This document shows positions 51,066 to 60,000 of a DNA stretch of 60,000 nt, one piece after another. How positions within the stretch are numbered: position 1 is the first letter of the stretch; every line of letters starts with the position of its first letter. Source of the stretch: Chrysomallon squamiferum (taxonomy: Eukaryota; Mollusca; Gastropoda; Neomphalida; Peltospiridae). The notes under the pieces were generated by a model. That model did no database searches. It was not told the origin of the DNA and saw only the letters and a list, made by a program, of their open reading frames with translations. Position numbers and translations under genes: made by a program. Location of the stretch: the NCBI GenBank assembly GCA_012295275.1, contig CM022676.1:1572510-1632509 (forward strand). Direction: 5' to 3'.

Positions 51066-54000
51066 ACCAGGTTTTAGACGGGACACTTCGTATCTACGTA
51101 TGTATTTTCCTATCTCCACATCCTCCGTTCTCCACTGACTTTTCACTGGAGCTATCTCCTTGTACTGGACTCTGAAAAACGTGATGGCCAGTCCATCATT
51201 CTCAGGCACTGTCCAGTTCAACATAATGGACGTCTCGGACAGCTGAGTGACTGTTGGTCTGGATGGGGGAACAAGTTTAACTGAAATACAAGAGAAAACA
51301 TTATATTGGTAAACAGAGAAATGTCATTTTATAACTTTTTTGTAACTTTAGCAATAATAATAATGCATGTAGTTTGCAGTTTTTTAAATTTACTTTTTGA
51401 TATTTCTATTTTATAACTTTCGTAATTTTGATATATGTAAATGATATATGTAAATGATTTTTTTTCAGATATACCTTTCTCATCAGCTCTCTTTCTGTCA
51501 GAGTTTCGATGTTTCTTCTTCTTCTTTCCTCTTCGTCTTTGTTTTGCTTTTCTTCGACTGTTGTGATTCTTTTTCCTTTTTCTCTTTGGCTTTCGACTTG
51601 TGAATGCAACATCTTCAGTTGTCTCATTATTTGATGCTGCGAGGTCTGTTTCTGTAACACCTGTTACAACATCATCTGTGTTAACAAACATCAAATAATA
51701 AATTACAGCAGTCAATATCACCACTGGTCAAAATACAGGAATATTTCAACAGTAAACATAAAGAAAGAGATCAGTATGGCAAAAATTATGTAAAATACCA
51801 AAACTGTCATATAGAGTAAAGCTGTAACAACATAAAGAGAACAAAATAAGAAAAAAGATTTTAAGCCAAAATAAATTTTCTGTTCTAACTAGTATTTTTA
51901 CTTTTATTACTGAATAAAAAGAACTAACTACAGAAGATACAAAAATAATACATTTTAAATATAAAATTATTACAGTAAATTTTTTTTTTTTTTTTTTTTT
52001 TTTAAAATTTTAAATATATACTGGTAGATAAAAATTATTTTATCAACATACCTGATTTACCTGAGGGGTCAAGACCTTGACCAGTGACCTCCACACTGAT
52101 TGTGGCGTGAGCAACACCGGCATCATTTGTTGCCACACACTGATAAATCCCCTGATGAGAGGGCGCCACTTTCTCTAACAAAAACGTATCAGCTGAAACA
52201 AAAGATGTAATATAATTAGAGACACAAAGATAAACTAAAATGAAACATAAAATATTTAAAAAAATAAAAACAATGAGTATCATGTGTATATTGGCATATT
52301 ACTGGGTAAGTAAAGAACATAAAATGTTTGACATCTTATAGAATGAATGTCACTATACATAAAACAATATCCTAGCAAATTAAATAAATTTATTATGTTC
52401 AGTAGATGTTACTGGAAAAGATAATTACATTCAACCAGATACATATGTCAGGTAGTAAACAATAAATCTGCACACAAAACAAACAACTACATACATTTCA
52501 GTTTATTAGGTAGATGTTAAGTTTATTTTAACATGGTCATCTTGAATTTATACAATTTAGAAACAGAAGATGCACACACACATATATACCTACACACATC
52601 AACCTGGTATGTAATATATTCAAACTTGCATGTGTTAAAAAAGTATATTCTATCATTTGAAAATTTATTTGTTCCTATCTAATCATATAAACTAAGTGTC
52701 TGAGAAGCAATAAGGTGTAAACCAGATACAGAGTTTTTAAACTGATGTTAAAATTACTAAAAATGTTAAAACTATCATCATACAAACTCATTTATTACTT
52801 TTTTTTAGAACTCTCTCATGGCATGTAAAGTTTATATTTCTGTTGTTACCTCTTTTCATGTAACCGTTACAGCTATCAAAAGAAGAGATGTAACAGATAC
52901 TTTGTAATTACCTCCAGTCTGCACTTTTCTGGCATTGAAGAACCAGACTAGGTGAGGTTCAGGCCTGCCCTGGACACTGCAGTGTAGCTGAAGCCCCTCC
53001 CCTGCCGATTTCACTATCAGTGACTTGAGTGCATGCACTGCAGGTGGCTCTGTGAAAAAAAAGAAAAAGAAAACAAAAAATGAGTTAATTTTCTTTATAT
53101 GAACTCTTCATATGAAATCACTCATTTTAAAACCATTTCTTGTTGATGAATGGAAAAAGTAATGAAAATCACTAAGTTTAAAATCAATTTCAGATATAAA
53201 TATGAAAAATAAATAAACACAAATGAAAATTCTAAAATCAGTTGTTGTCATGGTAGTGAAAAAAGAGTAAAAATCTGCAATAAATTAAAAGAAATTGTAG
53301 AAATGTAAGGAAAAAATTATTTTCATTATTTTAATAAACTAATATTCCACTAACATTTAATCAATAATAAAAAATAACGTTTTAATATTAACAACTGATA
53401 AGAGTCAAAAATGTATGTATCTCTTCTACAGAGAAGAGGAATTTGCTGTAAGTATTTCACAAAACATGTACTCACCTGTCACTTGAAGAGAGACAAGTTT
53501 CGTCACTGTTGTGTTAGTTCCTAGACAGAGGTAAGTACCTGCGTCTTCTATCTGTACATTTCTTATGTGCAGATTACCTTAAAAACAAAAATATTCTTTT
53601 ATAATTTCAGAAATTTGATTTAGTCAACAACACAATACTGTCTAAATTATCTACATCCATAACAATTAATATTATTTATGATCATCATTTTCTTTCTTTT
53701 TATATTGTTTATTTTTTAATCGTGCTACATTATTTTTATAAAATTTAATTTCCTAAAAATTAACAAAGCATGCCTCTGTACATGCATGCACAAATACACA
53801 TACACTGACATTGTAACAAAGAATGAAAGAGTTTTTACCATGTTCTTGTCTCATTCTAGTAAAGTTGAGCTGTCCACCATATTTAGTCCAGACCACTCTT
53901 GGTTTTGGGAAACTTGATGTTGGACATTCCAGTGTAACATCCTGACTTTTCTGTTGTTGTATGGACGTTGCCTCTGTGTCCACTATCTCTGTTCTCTCTC

Positions 54001-55125
54001 CTGCACCAGTTATAAAATGAATTAATTAATAAATGAATATAACGAGTAACTGGATTAGTCACAGATTATAGTTGTAACTAAATGCTTAAAATATTACAAG
54101 GATCTGTAAAACACAAATGACTGAATGAATGAAAAATTTATTAATTGATTATAGACAACTTTATGTTTACAACTCATGTTAGACATATTATGACACACTT
54201 ATTAAGATACAATATTTACACAATGTTGATGCTACTGAAGTTTATCAACATGTTAACACATATATTTGGTACAATAATGTTTATAAGGCGGTTGATATAC
54301 TGACATTTACAATGAAGTTGCTATAATAATTTTACAAGATGACTGACATAATGAAGTTGACAAACATGATGACACATTGACATTTACAAAGACATTAACA
54401 ATGACATTTAAAAAGCTGCCAATCTTTTGACAAGAATTTCTATTTCATCAACTTCGTCTGAATCTGAATCAGCTGCTCACAAAAGCAGCTGTAAGCTTTT
54501 AGAATTTTTCATTTCAATAAAATGAAAAGAAATAAAAATAACATGAGAAATAAAAGATTAAAAACTGAAAGGAAAAAAGAAACAAAATAAAAATGCAGTG
54601 AGCCAGCTACATTCAACAGTTTTCAATTCAATATTTGATTTATTCTTTTTTCTGTCTCACAAACAACATACAGGTGGGCTAAAGCAGAGTTATCCCTTTT
54701 TCAGTTATACAAAATTTATTACTTTAATCCTTTAACAAACGTTTAAAATATTAAACTTTAATCGTTTAACAAATGTTATTAATACATTACTTGAATCATT
54801 TAACAAATGTTTAAATTTATCTATAAATGAAAGAAATTAAAACAATTTGGAAAATTACAAAATAAGATCAAAAGATACAATGGACACTAAACATTTCTGA
54901 TACCAGTTCCCCACCTCTCTCTCAGTTAAACTAGTGTTAATACTATAAAATATTAAGAAGATAACAAACCTTGTGACTGGTCAGACACAGATAAATAAAT
55001 GAAGTGAGAGGCTGTGTGTTTCTGACCTGACGCGGGGTTCACAGCCACACACTGGTACCTGCCACTGTCAGCAGGCTGAACGTTTTCTATTAAAATATTT
55101 CCTGAGGGTAATTTGTGGTAAGTAT
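47463..55125 (-). CDS. Ihog/CDON/BOC-family Hedgehog co-receptor, 5' end missing
   Basis: Twelve exons join in frame on the minus strand: 55125-54970, 54000-53839, 53577-53476, 53049-52912, 52192-52061, 51675-51475, 51280-51068, 50577-50369, 50064-49560, 49156-48933, 48528-48030, 47584-47463 (TGA), giving 886 residues. In order: half an Ig domain (DSGRYQCVAV), two full Ig domains (LECPTSSFPKPRVVW...GTYLCL; LHCSVQGRPEPHLVW...GIYQCVATNDAG), a polybasic linker, two FnIII domains with the family signatures FRIAAVYSNNDNK and IRMQCFNSAGTSDYS, a membrane helix and a tail of about 280 residues. Relatives bind Hedgehog with Patched at the cell surface. Two FnIII domains fit Ihog/Boi better than CDON/BOC, which have three. 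At least one more Ig and the signal peptide must lie upstream. Confidence 0.9.
47959..48010. repeat. (GT)n microsatellite next to a donor site
   Basis: On the minus (sense) strand it is a (CA)n tract that begins about 20 bases after the donor at 48030-48029, in the last intron of the receptor gene. Confidence 0.9.
49157..49325. repeat. 33-bp tandem repeat adjoining a receptor acceptor
   Basis: Five to six copies of a unit like GTGTGAACAAAATAACACTT then TAAATAAGATGTA. The first copy, at 49158, is the polypyrimidine tract of the acceptor at 49157. The repeats keep the tract but have TAC in place of the CAG. Confidence 0.9.
49560..50064 (-). CDS. Receptor exon with end of last FnIII and transmembrane helix
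   Basis: The exon encodes the second half of the last FnIII domain (IEGFYIYYKPYHSQED, then RMQCFNSAGTSDYS), an acidic Asp/Ser/Pro stalk (SYKPDSSHRDSDSDNE) and the membrane helix LYLALGIVLAFLFVVLIVFM followed by a stop-transfer WWRQRKQR. It ends in phase 1 at GTAAGT. Confidence 0.92.
50981..51061. repeat. (AG)n tract beside a donor site
   Basis: On the sense (minus) strand this is a (CT)n tract of about 75 bases starting at intron position +7 after the first FnIII exon (donor at 51067). Confidence 0.95.
51475..51675 (-). CDS. Polybasic linker exon of the Hedgehog co-receptor
   Basis: This phase 1-1 exon encodes about 67 residues: first an acidic/Thr part (DDVVTGVTETDLAASNNETT), then a run extremely rich in Lys and Arg, including RKPKRKRKKNHNSRRK and RRRGKKKKKHRN. 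It lies between the last Ig and the first FnIII domain, in the predicted extracellular part. In Ihog the neighbouring FnIII domain binds heparin and Hedgehog, so a glycosaminoglycan-binding role is plausible. Because the exon is symmetric, skipping it would keep the frame. Confidence 0.85.
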
Positions 55126-55143
55126 CTGAAAATTAAAAACATG

Positions 55144-55181
<38 letters not shown>

Positions 55182-55720
55182 TAGTTTATAATCTTAATTA
55201 AATTGAAAGTGTAAATACATAATAATATTATAAATCTTTTAAAGTTCAAATTCTTTAATATTCACTTTCCAGTAAGCAGGAAATCAAACTTTTAACAAAG
55301 TGGACGGACAGGTATGTGCAGTTCTTACCTTTCCCCAAACATTTATGATTCATGGATTATATCTTGTCAGTTTTGTTTGCTATTTTATTCAGATTATTTT
55401 TGATTTTTGTTTTATTTATATTTGTGTTGTTATTTAGATATTTAGTGTGCTATATTTGGATGTTTTTGTGATTTCTTTTGATTTTTTTTGATATTATTAT
55501 TATTAATATTTTTTTTTATATAATTATTGTGCTGTTAAACTTATTTATGGAGATCAATGTGAAACAGAATTGAAAGTTTCCAATCATTCATGTTTCCTTA
55601 TAAATAATATATCTTACTCTTCAGCATGAGTAAAATATCAACATTTTAGTGATATCCTTAAGTGTACAAATTTAATTATGAAAACCTATTTAATTAGATT
55701 ATCTTACAAAGTCATCTTTG

Positions 55721-55995
55721 TTGTAAACCTATTTAGAGATATCATTCTCAAGTGAATATATCATGTTTGTTGTAAACCTATTTAGAGATATCATTCTCAA
55801 GTGAATATATCATGTTTGTTGTAAACCTATTTAGAGATATCATTCTCAAGTGAATATATCATGTTTGTTGTAAACCTATTTAGAGATATCATTCTCAAGT
55901 GAATATATCATGTTTGTTGTAAACTATTTAGAGATCATTCTCAAGTGAATTGCTGTAAACCTATTTAGAGAGATCATTCTCAAGTGACTATATCA
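55721..55995. repeat. About 49-bp minisatellite
   Basis: Six copies of a unit containing TGTAAACCTATTTAGAGATA, TCATTCTCAAGTGAATATAT and CATGTTTGT. The first four are nearly identical and the last two are shortened. Confidence 0.95.
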
Positions 55996-58570
55996 TATTA
56001 TAAATGTTTCCTCAATGTTCCAGCTGTTTCTGAAAGTGATCCTCGAAGCAGGTTCTTAGCCAGGAGAGGTGGAATGCCAAAAATCTGATTTTTATCCAGA
56101 ACGTACTAAGAAAGTTGCTGACATTTTGTCTTAATTTATGGTAACCGTGGAAATAAAAGACAATTGTAGGAAATTTCCTGGATTCCTGAACTGCTATGAT
56201 TTACAACTGAGAAGCAAAACTGATCAGCTCAATTAGCTTCAAAGAAAATCCAGCACATCTGTGGCTGCCAGTCAAACGAGAAGAGCTACCAAGAGAGATT
56301 ATACTGAAGCTAATCTGGTAACAAAAGTGCTATTGTTAGCATCTAGCAGACATTACTCACTTCATAATATACAGTGTAACTGATAAACATGGATTTAGCA
56401 TGTGACAGCTTAATGTTTAATAAGAAGTTTTTGAACATAACATTTCAGTTTATTATGTCTGATCAAGTTATTAGTATTTAAAAACATCATTGTGACAAAA
56501 TTACTTAAACTTGTATGGAATATATATTTAAGAATAAGGAATTTTTTTATTGTGATTTGAAGTGTCTGTTGACTTTATTCAAGTTTATAAATAGTGTTAT
56601 CATGAAATACATTAATACAGATCTTGTATTTAATAATCAATACTTTTGAATATAACTCAAAATTTAATTCTATTTATTGGTGTCTTCTTATAAATTTAGT
56701 AAATTTAAAAAATATATTTCCCTTATGTTTATATTACCTGATAAGTATGGAGGTATATAAATAATTATGATTTTGAAAAAAGCACGTATGTTAATTGTAA
56801 TTTATTTAAGTTGAGTAAATTTTATGTAATCTTCGATGTTTGATGTTTTTAATTGAAATTTATTAGTTCCAGATGAATTTAGTAGAATTAAAACATAATA
56901 AATTTGATAATTTCAAAGATTTCAGTTAAGATGTTTTTTCTGTGAACTTTATAATGAAATCAACTTGAAAATGGACAGAGGGAATCTTGCTTAGTCTAAT
57001 AAATTAAAATAACTTTTTTGTAACCAATGATTTACCATACTGAGGTTGTAGACGATGACTTTTCTGCGTTATTACAAGTGATGAAGAGTATAAATTAACT
57101 TTAGAGTGAGGTTACGAAAGTGTAAATAAAAATCTAATCTTTTGAAGTTTATTATTTATTAATCAAGTCTTGACTATTCAGAGTCTGGGAAGAAAAAAAT
57201 TTACTGTCTGGATAATAATGTTATTCACTTCTCTACTGTATCATATTTCAAACAAAACCATAAATAAACAAAAGAGAGAAAAAAAAAATTCATTTCCTTT
57301 TCCCCTCCTACTCTTGTCTGTATGAGAAAATTTAAACAGAAAATTAATTTCCAAAATCTTTTCAAGATTTCAGTCTGAACCATAATTAGTAGAGCTTGGA
57401 TAAGAATTTTAAAAATGTCTGCGTTGTTTTCTTCACCAAACAAGTGCGTGTTTCTGAAGAAAAAACAACAAAGATAATTATAAGCTAGTGGAGAGGACAA
57501 GCCACAAATCACTCTGACACGGAAACTGGTGAGAGAGGTGTTGTGTTTCAAAGACATCCGCTAAACCAGATCTCTGATAATACATCATCCCTATCTCACA
57601 TCTTCTGACACCTTCAATACACACCTTTCATTCATCCTTCTGTCACTTTCTACACCTTCATTCATCCTCTGTTCTTGTTGTCATTTTTTTGTTTCATTAA
57701 GTCTTTCATTATTAATCAATATATAAAAATACCACTAAGAATTATTCAGAAATTCTTAAAAAGTAATGTAACAGTTTAATTCATTTTTCATTATATATAT
57801 ATATATATATAGATATATATATTAAACACACATATACATTTATACAAATATAAGTATATATATTTTGAAATGCATCATTCAGTCAGATAAATGTTCATCA
57901 TCTACTGAAGTTTTCTTGTTTCTGTTGTCATTTTTCAACAAGCTCTTGTTATTAGCTGTCATTAAAAAAACTACAAGAATTATTCTGAAATTTATCAATT
58001 TATCAGAATAATCAGCTTGGTCTATTGAAAGGTTCTGCTATTTTGAAGAGTTGAAGATAATATTCTGATAAAAACAGTTTAACACCAGACTTCTAGTCAC
58101 TTTGCTAACAGCAGGAGTTATACCAAGATAAATAGAATTGTCTCCCCTAGAACACTCTTTAGGTTTTTCATTCACTGCTGCACAGCTTGCTGTCAAAGAA
58201 GATAGTTTCTGGATAAAATGTTTTTCAAATTTTTGGCCCTTTTCAGGATGTATTTTTATTTTTTACTTTTATTATTTATTTAAATATCAGATTTATTTTG
58301 TTGCAGTTGGATTCTTAATCTGAGGTTATATCTCTGATATGGTTAAAATAACCAATAAATATCGGTTAAGTTAATATGAGAAAGTTAAATAAACATGATT
58401 CTGACTGGAAAATTTCTTTTTGTTGCCATATTTTAATAGTTGACATATTTAGATATTTGTGTATCCTCCTTTAACTTTACATCTATCTATCTATCTAGAT
58501 ATAGTTTTTATTTAGATTGTGTTATGTTAGCTTTTTTTGAAAGTTATTTTATACTGATGCATACAAATAC

Positions 58571-58571
<1 letters not shown>

Positions 58572-58615
<44 letters not shown>
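58572..58615. repeat. (AC)n microsatellite
   Basis: An AC run of about 21 units. Confidence 0.95.
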
Positions 58616-58617
<2 letters not shown>

Positions 58618-60000
58618 CATTTAAAAATAAAACAAAACACCAAATTTTTTGCTGTTTTGTATCATAACAGTAACAGTTATTTTTAGAAATATTTTGCAAT
58701 CTGTGGGTATGAAAGAATACATATATTAATAACTTGTTTAGATTTTGGTGAGATATGAAAAATGTGGAGGAATGAAAACTATGTATTCTCATTATGTCGT
58801 CAACAAGAAAACTGAAATATTTCCCATGACTAGAAATACTTTCTGCTAAGTTTCAAAAACAATCAGTTTTGTTTATCCCCAAACCACAAAAATATTTCTT
58901 GAAACCCAAAGAAGGCCTCTGATAAAGCAACAAGTGAAACATGGTAAAGATGAATCAGGGCCTGTAACTCCAGTCTTTCCCATACATCATCAAGCCAGCA
59001 TGACTGCCTTGGTTCTCAGCATTTCCAAGACAACAAAATAACTGGTAAACAGTCATTTATCAGTTATTTGAAAGCTTTTCATAAAAAACAAGTTGATACA
59101 TAAAGTTCTTTAAAAAGCAACTACCAAAAACATCACCATCCAAAACAAAGTGTATATATATATATATAATAATAATAATAATAATTATAATAATAATAAT
59201 AATAATAATAATATTTCATTACCAAACAGTCTCACTCTTTTCCCCTCATTTTTCAATAACAATTATGTTATATTATAATTTTTATAATTAACACTATTTC
59301 TAGCCATTTGTTCTGTTAAAGGGGTCACAGGCTTTCATTTCTTTCAATGAGTACAGTATTTAAAACTTTATAATTTTATTTAATGTACTTGTCATAAACA
59401 AGTACATATAAATTATAAATCAAGTTTAAAAAATAAAAAATAAAATAAATGAAAGGAATAAATTTGTAGTTATAAAAGTATTTTGAATGAAATTATGTTA
59501 TAGAATAAAATTATGAAAATTATATTATACAGCAATTTTCAAAAGTTTATTTCCATTTATACATAATTTAATACTTTTTAAAACTAATAAAATGTATGGC
59601 ATTTCTTTCAAACTTTATCTAAAGATTTATATTATAATATAGTACTAAAACAAAAAGTGAATTAAAGATGGTATTGTCTGGCAATGTTTTCAAACTACTG
59701 CTCTCATCTCCTACATATATACAGTTAATTCATTAACTGTCAGAGAATGTTCCTTTATCCATTTCCATGACAACCAGAGGCAAGCAACATTTGTTTTCAC
59801 TTTGGACATTGTGTTGTGAACATTAATTAGCCTCTGATTGGCTGATGGGGTAAGTGACAGGTGTCAATCATCCAGTATATCCGAGGTTCTTTCCCAGCAA
59901 GCCAGTTTATTATAAGCCATAGCTAGTTTACTGAGAATGTTTATTCTGCAATGCTGGAGCCCAGTTTCATGCTAGCTTCCATAGCAGAACCTGCCGTATC

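Larger units (their letters stand above)
55126..60000. other. Upstream intron or flank of the receptor gene, no exon identified
   Basis: I searched the minus strand for the missing Ig half-exon (a Cys...Trp pattern ending in phase 1) and found none. The region holds (AAT)n at 55142-55182, the minisatellite at 55721-55995, (AT)n at about 57797-57830, (AC)n at 58572-58613 and (AAT)n at 59167-59212. The end (59700-60000) is less simple in sequence, but I see no supported reading frame. Confidence 0.5.

Noticed and set aside
51329-51474. Extension of the polybasic exon frame beyond 51475
   Set aside because: It reads past a GTATAT donor into AT-rich intron; splicing at 51475 joins in phase to the FnIII exon.
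55328-55400. Possible receptor exon ending at a GTAAGA donor at 55327-55322 (minus strand)
   Set aside because: The donor is good and the phase fits, but the frame is closed by a stop a few codons upstream and shows no Ig cysteine/tryptophan or signal peptide.
57225-57557. 110-residue minus-strand frame
   Set aside because: No recognised family and no splice partner in phase; its hydrophobic runs follow from AT-rich composition.

Overview
The window is AT-rich, intron-rich animal nuclear DNA, full of microsatellites, minisatellites and decayed transposons. Split genes with GT-AG introns, an HSF2BP homologue, a single-copy-looking SIK3 and a Hedgehog co-receptor of the Ihog/CDON/BOC family point to a bilaterian invertebrate. 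A lophotrochozoan, perhaps a mollusc, is my best guess, but the sequence does not prove this.

Layout. (1) 52-6192, plus strand: HSF2BP/MEILB2, a meiotic recombination factor, in eight well-phased exons (390-6192) with one doubtful exon upstream. (2) 6193-11640: AT-rich spacer between the converging HSF2BP and SIK3 genes. (3) 38300-11641, minus strand: a complete SIK3 protein kinase gene, 15 coding exons joining in frame to 1226 residues. Introns hold large tandem arrays and a Tigger-like DNA transposon. (4) 38301-47462: intergenic DNA with a hairpin-rich GC island (39044-39157) and a non-LTR retrotransposon insertion (40629-43191) that looks like two joined fragments between one pair of 10-bp direct repeats. 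(5) 55125-47463, minus strand: the 3' twelve exons (886 residues) of an Ihog/CDON/BOC-type receptor with Ig domains, a very basic linker, two FnIII domains, a membrane helix and a cytoplasmic tail. Its 5' exons lie beyond 55.1 kb, probably outside the window. (6) 55126-60000: intronic or upstream AT-rich DNA without a recognisable exon.

The three genes are functionally unrelated as far as I can see: meiotic BRCA2/RAD51 handling, LKB1-SIK-CRTC/HDAC signalling, and Hedgehog reception. SIK3 and the receptor lie on the same strand, with the retroelement-bearing spacer between them.

The most unusual signal is structural. In at least four SIK3 introns, and more weakly in a fifth and in one receptor intron, the intronic tandem duplication starts at the 3' splice site itself. 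It has copied the acceptor, and in some cases the first exon bases, into the intron as rows of decoy acceptors. The chimeric retroelement insertion and the polybasic cassette exon of the receptor are also worth a second look.
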